From contig JAOAAR010000028.1 of assembly GCA_026418755.1 (NCBI GenBank), positions 1 through 11,261 on the forward strand: a stretch of DNA of 11,261 bases. Reading direction: 5' to 3'. Below the pieces are notes generated by a model. The model had not been told where the DNA came from. It did not search any database and was given only the letters and a program-made list of their open reading frames with translations. Position numbers and translations under genes: made by a program. The stretch comes from Planctomycetota bacterium. Its GTDB lineage: Bacteria > Planctomycetota > SKW154. Shown here in pieces: positions 7,758 to 11,261 of this stretch. Positions within the stretch are counted from its first letter, which is position 1. Each line of letters starts with the position of its first letter.

Positions 7758-7786
7758 CTGACCAAAACTCCAAGTACTAATAAAGA

Positions 7787-7816
7787 AGTATAGCGGAATC
7801 GTAAGGGGGCATTCAA
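7787..7816 (-). promoter_or_regulatory. Sigma70-type promoter for secA
   Basis: The minus strand reads TTGAAT (7816-7811), an 18-base spacer, then TATACT (7792-7787). Transcription would begin near 7780, about 23 bases before the secA ATG. It sits in the 122-base aspS-secA gap, so secA can be expressed apart from aspS. Confidence 0.65.
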
Positions 7817-7879
7817 CAAAAACCCTCCCTCGAGAAGAACAAGGCTTCCCGCTGACAGTTCCAACCCCTTAAGATACGG

Positions 7880-9652
7880 TCAAGAGAGAGAGTTCTTCTC
7901 CTTGACAATGGAAATGTGGAGGTCGCGGAGTTGTTCCTCAGTCACTTCGTTTGGTGAGTCAGTCAAAGGGCAAGTAGCCTGACGAGTCTTCGGAAATGCG
8001 ATAACATCGGTGATTGAATCAAAACCTAATAGGAAAGCAGTGAATCGGTCGAGTCCAAGCGCAATTCCGCCATGCGGTGGCGCGCCACTTTTCAGAGCGT
8101 CTAACAAAAATCCAAACCTGTCTCTCGCCGTCTTCTCGTCTAACCCAAGAAGTTTCAAAATTCGCATCTGGATGTCTGGATTGTGAATTCGGATGCTGCC
8201 ACCACCCAACTCAGAACCGTTCAACACTATGTCGTATGCTCTCGCTCGAACACTCAAAGGCTCGCTCTCAAGCCGCTCCAAGTCATCAGGATGCGGAGAA
8301 GTGAACGGATGATGGAGATTGGTCAAAACACCTTCTTCGTCCAATTCGACTAACTTCCAGTCAACAACCCAGAGGAACGAAAGGCGGGGGTTTCTCGGAA
8401 TGTTCAGTCTCTGCGCCAAATGTTTACGGAGGTATCCTAAAGCAGTCTGTGCGGGTCTCTCCTCGTCAGCGACCACAAGGATTGTGTCCCCTGCTTTTGC
8501 GTCGAACCGATTTTTGAGCGCATCAAGCGCCACCGAATCGAAAAATTTCGCAAAAGGTGAACGGACTCCATCCGCCTCAATATGAAAGTGGAGGATTCCT
8601 TTTGCACCGCAAGATTTCACCACTTCTTCTGCAAGAGACAACTCTTTACGGCTCAAAGCAGCATTCACGCATAGCCCTCTCACAACTCCTTTCTTCTCAA
8701 GCACACTCAATAGAATCTCCGACTTCGATTTCGCAGCAATATCGCTTAAATCGGAAATCTCCATTCCAAAACGAATGTCAGGAGCATCGGAACCGTAGCG
8801 GAGAAGCGCATCCTCGTAAGAAATCCGCTTGAATGGGCGCTTGAGCCTCTCGCCGACTGTCTGTTCAACAACAAAGCAGATAAGATGCTCCACCAAATCG
8901 TAAACATCCTCTTCCTCGACGAAAGCCATCTCCACATCAAGTTGCGTGAACTCAGGTTGCCTATCCGCGCGTAGGTCTTCGTCTCTGAAGCAGCGAGCGA
9001 TTTGAAAGTACTTGTCGAGCCCACCAACCATAAGGAGTTGCTTGAAAAGTTGGGGCGACTGCGGAAGTGCATAAAACTTTCCCGCGTGAACACGACTGGG
9101 AACGAGATAGTCACGTGCCCCTTCAGGAGTAGAACGAGTCAAACAAGGAGTCTCCACCTCAACAAATCCCTCAGAACTCAAAAACTCGCGAATCTTTGAG
9201 AAGAGTCTGTGTCTAAAAACGAGAGTCTCAATAAGAGAGCCCTCGCGCATCTCAAGGTAGCGGTATTTGAACCGAACAGCAGGCTCAACACTCTTTGCCT
9301 CTTTTATCTCGAATGGCAAACTACTCGACACGGCAGAAAGAACCTCCACCTCCTCGACAGCAACCTCAATCTCTCCTGTCTTCATATTCGGATTGCGCGC
9401 ATCAGAAGGACGAGCCTGAACGAGTCCGCTAACACAAACCACCGATTCCCTCGTCAGATTCGCAAACACATTCCACAAGGGTTTTGATGTGTCAAGCCGC
9501 AACTGAGTGACTCCGTATCTGTCTCGCAGCGACGCAAAAGCAACCCCTCCATGGCGACGGAGGCTCTCTACCCACCCGCTCAAACGCACCCTTTTCCCCG
9601 CATCTGCTCCCCTTAACTCGCCACAAGTGTGAGTCCTGTATTTATTTGCCAT
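7880..9652 (-). CDS. aspS: Aspartyl-tRNA synthetase, bacterial type
   Basis: AspRS charges tRNA with aspartate in the cytoplasm. The 590-residue product has the full bacterial layout: an OB-fold anticodon-binding domain (about 1-110, with SGWVESLRRHGG and LRDRYGVTQL), the class II catalytic core with YRYLEMR (130-136), TPEGARDYLVPSR (175-187), FYALPQSPQLFKQLLM (193-208) and motif 2 FRDEDLRADRQPEFTQLD (222-239), the bacterial GAD insertion (about 290-420), then GSELGGGSIRIH (479-490) and motif 3 GIALGLDRF (529-537). His34 sits where non-discriminating bacterial AspRS enzymes carry histidine, so it may also charge tRNA-Asn. A TTG at 9721 would add 23 residues, but these overlap the upstream gene and resemble no AspRS N-terminus; MANKYRTHTCGEL is the natural start. 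It begins 4 bases after the lipoprotein stop, so translational coupling is likely. No T-box is seen. Confidence 0.97.
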   Translation of the reverse strand: MANKYRTHTCGELRGADAGKRVRLSGWVESLRRHGGVAFASLRDRYGVTQLRLDTSKPLWNVFANLTRESVVCVSGLVQARPSDARNPNMKTGEIEVAVEEVEVLSAVSSSLPFEIKEAKSVEPAVRFKYRYLEMREGSLIETLVFRHRLFSKIREFLSSEGFVEVETPCLTRSTPEGARDYLVPSRVHAGKFYALPQSPQLFKQLLMVGGLDKYFQIARCFRDEDLRADRQPEFTQLDVEMAFVEEEDVYDLVEHLICFVVEQTVGERLKRPFKRISYEDALLRYGSDAPDIRFGMEISDLSDIAAKSKSEILLSVLEKKGVVRGLCVNAALSRKELSLAEEVVKSCGAKGILHFHIEADGVRSPFAKFFDSVALDALKNRFDAKAGDTILVVADEERPAQTALGYLRKHLAQRLNIPRNPRLSFLWVVDWKLVELDEEGVLTNLHHPFTSPHPDDLERLESEPLSVRARAYDIVLNGSELGGGSIRIHNPDIQMRILKLLGLDEKTARDRFGFLLDALKSGAPPHGGIALGLDRFTAFLLGFDSITDVIAFPKTRQATCPLTDSPNEVTEEQLRDLHISIVKEKNSLS

Positions 9653-9656
9653 ATTC

Positions 9657-10469
9657 TTACTCTTTCTCTTCTTTCCCCTCGTTCGAATAGCCGCCACTCT
9701 TCTCGCGAGATTCCTCCTCAATACGCTTCAAGTACTCTCTCGCCTTCATCAGATACCCCTTACGGTCGATCTTCTCCTTCTCCCAAACAATCATCTCAAT
9801 CACTTCGGCAAACTTCTTCTTAGCATCCTCTATCTTCCCCTCGCGTAGCAACTGCTCAGCAGAGGTAAACTTCTGCTCCAACAAAAGAACCCTCTTCGCA
9901 AGTTCCGGAGGCACATTTTCTCCATCTCCGCTTCCTACCGCACCAATCTTGGGAAGTTCCACCCGCATCCCGCTCAACCTGTAACATTCATTCCACTTCT
10001 CAAGCGCACTCCTGTCAAAAGGGTCCAGTCTCAATGCGTCCGCATACCTCTCCATCGCATCAAGATATCTACCCTCTTGGAACAGTTTCTCTGCATCAGA
10101 CAAATACGCCTTTTTACGCTCCTTTTCTACCTCGCTCAACTCCTTCCCGCGAGATTCAACCGCCATTTGCTCCATCTTCTGCATCTCTTTCGCATATTCC
10201 TCTCCCCTCTTACTCATCCATCTCTTATACTCATCAGAAACTGACATCTCCTCTTTTACGTCCATCCCCTCAAAAGAAGACGGCTTTGGCGAAGACTCTT
10301 CCACCGCCGTTTGAGAAACAACAACATCTTCTTTTTGCGGAACCTCTCTCACCTTCTCCGCCACCTCCCTCAACGGAGATTCGCAGATTCTCTCTCCTCG
10401 AGTCTCCTTAACAGTTGCACATCCTGCTGAAATGTACAAGACAAAAACGAAATACAGAAACCGTAACAC
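9657..10469 (-). CDS. Putative TPR-like lipoprotein
   Basis: The 270-residue protein starts with GTG behind a strong AGGAGG site. Residues 1-16 are a hydrophobic signal ending ISAG before Cys17, a plausible lipobox, although serine at -3 is not the usual Leu/Val/Ile. Residues 18-78 are a low-complexity charged linker. Residues 79-120 are a charged, probably coiled helix. Residues 122-160 look like a TPR unit (DAEKLFQEGRYLDAMERYADALRLDP in pattern), and residues 194-227 like a second (SAEQLLREGKIEDAKKKFAEV), followed by a charged helical tail. It would be tethered to a membrane and act as a protein-binding adaptor; its partner is unknown. Upstream are a likely promoter and the divergent DUF4416 gene. 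Four bases downstream aspS starts, so the two share a transcript although their roles appear unrelated. Lipoprotein and TPR calls come from sequence pattern only. Confidence 0.78.
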   Translation of the reverse strand: MLRFLYFVFVLYISAGCATVKETRGERICESPLREVAEKVREVPQKEDVVVSQTAVEESSPKPSSFEGMDVKEEMSVSDEYKRWMSKRGEEYAKEMQKMEQMAVESRGKELSEVEKERKKAYLSDAEKLFQEGRYLDAMERYADALRLDPFDRSALEKWNECYRLSGMRVELPKIGAVGSGDGENVPPELAKRVLLLEQKFTSAEQLLREGKIEDAKKKFAEVIEMIVWEKEKIDRKGYLMKAREYLKRIEEESREKSGGYSNEGKEEKE

Positions 10470-10476
10470 CCGTACT

Positions 10477-10482
10477 CCTCCT
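10477..10482 (-). promoter_or_regulatory. Shine-Dalgarno fixing the GTG start of the lipoprotein gene
   Basis: The minus strand reads AGGAGG with a 7-base spacer before GTG at 10469-10467. The hydrophobic signal begins directly after this codon, which supports the GTG as the true start. Confidence 0.85.
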
Positions 10483-10496
10483 AACCAATTACATCT

Positions 10497-10525
10497 ATGA
10501 TACCCAAACTCATCCCTTCAGACAA
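10497..10525 (-). promoter_or_regulatory. Sigma70-type promoter for the lipoprotein-aspS transcript
   Basis: The minus strand has TTGTCT (10525-10520), a 17-base spacer and TATCAT (10502-10497). The spacing is optimal and each hexamer matches the consensus at four or five positions. Transcription would start near 10490, about 20 bases before the GTG. Confidence 0.6.
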
Positions 10526-10577
10526 CTCTCTTTTCACCTTTAGTGTGCGAGAAAGACTCGACACTCATCAGAAGTGC

Positions 10578-10605
10578 TTTCTTTTACGCAAAACCTGTCT
10601 ATAAT
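10578..10605 (+). promoter_or_regulatory. Likely promoter for the DUF4416 gene
   Basis: A perfect -10 TATAAT lies at 10600-10605. The -35 is poor (TTTCTT at 10578-10583, 16-base spacer). Transcription would start near 10612, leaving a leader of about 35 bases. It is divergent from the lipoprotein promoter. Confidence 0.5.
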
Positions 10606-10633
10606 TATCAATTCAGAAGAGGTTGAGAGCCCA

Positions 10634-10638
10634 AGGAG
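10634..10638 (+). promoter_or_regulatory. Shine-Dalgarno fixing the ATG start at 10647
   Basis: AGGAG lies 8 bases before ATG 10647. An in-frame TTG at 10623 would read through this site and has no Shine-Dalgarno, so the shorter ATG start is preferred. Confidence 0.85.
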
Positions 10639-10646
10639 AGAAATAT

Positions 10647-11183
10647 ATGGCAGAAGCAAGAAGTGCGGTTAAAGCGAAACTCTTTTGTGGAATTCTAACA
10701 AAGTATGCAGACTTGCTCGAAGAAATAAAAGAAAAGTTGACAAACCTTTTTGGAGAGATTGACACTGAAAGTTCTCTAATGAAGTTTGAGCAGACCGACT
10801 ATTACACGGAGAGCATGGGAAAACCACTCCTCAGAAAGTTCTTTTCGTTCGCTCCCCTGATTGCGCAAGAGAGTCTGAGAGAGATAAAACTGAAAACAAA
10901 CGCTTTGGAGAAGCGGTTTGCAGAGGATAAGCGTTTCGATGTGACGCGCCCTGTAAACCTTGACCCAGGAATCCTCACCGCTTCGCGCCTCGTCCTCGCC
11001 TCCTGCAAAGATTATTCCCACAGAATCTATCTGGGAGAAGGAGTGTACGCAGAGGTCACGCTCATCTACAGAAAGGGAGAATTTGCCCCACTGGAATGGA
11101 CATATCCCGATTATCGAAGCGCAGAATACAGAGAATACTTCTCAAAAGTGCGGAGTATCTATCTCTCTCAGTTACACTTATGA
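10647..11183 (+). CDS. DUF4416 family protein
   Basis: The 178-residue product matches my memory of the DUF4416 family along its whole length: an opening AKLFCGIL block (10-17), FGEID.ES (35-42) and DYY..SMG (51-58), then KFFSF (64-68), EIKLKTNALE (79-88), and the highly conserved second half with NLDPGILTASRLVLA (104-118), KDYSHRIYLG (121-130), GVYAEVTL (132-139) and WTYPDYRS (151-158). The function of the family is not established; members are sometimes annotated GTP-binding, but no P-loop or other nucleotide motif is visible here. Conserved Asp, Lys, His, Arg and Tyr residues suggest an active or binding site. No signal peptide or membrane segment is present, so it should be cytoplasmic. 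The gene stands alone on this strand, and its downstream neighbour is outside the window. Complete from start to stop. Confidence 0.9.
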   Translation: MAEARSAVKAKLFCGILTKYADLLEEIKEKLTNLFGEIDTESSLMKFEQTDYYTESMGKPLLRKFFSFAPLIAQESLREIKLKTNALEKRFAEDKRFDVTRPVNLDPGILTASRLVLASCKDYSHRIYLGEGVYAEVTLIYRKGEFAPLEWTYPDYRSAEYREYFSKVRSIYLSQLHL

Positions 11184-11242
11184 GGCTATCAGTTCAACAT
11201 CACCTCTTGATGAACAGGTCTGCCTTGTCAGCTATCCCCAAC

Positions 11243-11261
11243 CTGTCTCTTATACACATCT
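11243..11261. other. Sequencing adapter (complete 19-nt Tn5 mosaic end)
   Basis: The last 19 bases, CTGTCTCTTATACACATCT, are exactly the engineered mosaic end. They differ from the natural Tn5 outside and inside ends, so this is library adapter and not a transposon. Genomic sequence ends at 11242; the 59 bases between the DUF4416 stop and this point hold nothing I recognise. Confidence 0.98.

Noticed and set aside
7818..7844. Possible terminator after aspS (5-bp stem 7840-7844 with 7828-7832, then five T on the minus strand)
   Set aside because: The stem is short with a G-T pair, and the T run is separated from it by five bases, so I do not call a terminator.
9653..9721. A 23-residue N-terminal extension of AspRS from a TTG start
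   Set aside because: It overlaps the lipoprotein gene, is basic and unlike AspRS, and ATG at 9652 gives the standard N-terminus.
1..11261. Terminal inverted repeats of a transposon
   Set aside because: The matching ends are the engineered mosaic end, and the window has no transposase or mobile gene.

Overview
The window is an 11.2 kb piece of a bacterial chromosome, bounded at both ends by sequencing adapter: the first 14 and last 19 bases match the Nextera/Tn5 mosaic end, so both edges are artificial. It carries nine genes, all ordinary chromosomal types. I see no insertion sequence, phage gene, CRISPR array, tRNA or rRNA. The organism looks like a member of the PVC superphylum, most probably Planctomycetota or a relative. 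This rests on exported HEAT-repeat proteins with a W..WW tail, a HEAT-plus-PDZ protein without a protease, and a membrane-anchored protein of repeated STN/secretin-N-like modules. Proteins are rich in Glu and Lys. The taxonomic call is inference.

Layout. (1) 15-2630, minus strand: three short-spaced genes for exported proteins, each opening with a signal segment and the same roughly 60-residue HEAT-like module, then diverging into an acidic tail (cut by the window edge), a glycine-rich/W..WW/coiled-coil protein and a PDZ protein. (2) 2749-4872, plus strand, divergent from these: ftsY (SRP receptor), then 18 bases later a membrane-anchored protein with three STN/secretin-N-like repeats. A near-consensus sigma70-type promoter precedes ftsY. 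(3) 4873-5096: a convergent gap with no gene. (4) 5097-10469, minus strand: a TPR-like lipoprotein gene and aspS (aspartyl-tRNA synthetase), 4 bases apart and almost surely co-transcribed; then secA behind its own likely promoter in a 122-base gap. (5) 10647-11183, plus strand: a DUF4416 protein, divergent from the lipoprotein gene.

How they fit together. FtsY brings ribosome-nascent chain complexes to the membrane and SecA drives post-translational export through SecYEG, so two central export factors lie within about 4 kb. Five of the other genes encode proteins with signal peptides, a lipobox or a membrane anchor, and would be export clients. Only AspRS and DUF4416 look purely cytoplasmic. 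The least understood parts are the three-gene HEAT-module cluster and the ftsY-linked STN-repeat protein. Four starts needed settling: three longer frames begin with an upstream TTG, whereas the supported starts are ATG (at 1554, 9652 and 10647), and the lipoprotein starts with GTG behind a strong Shine-Dalgarno.
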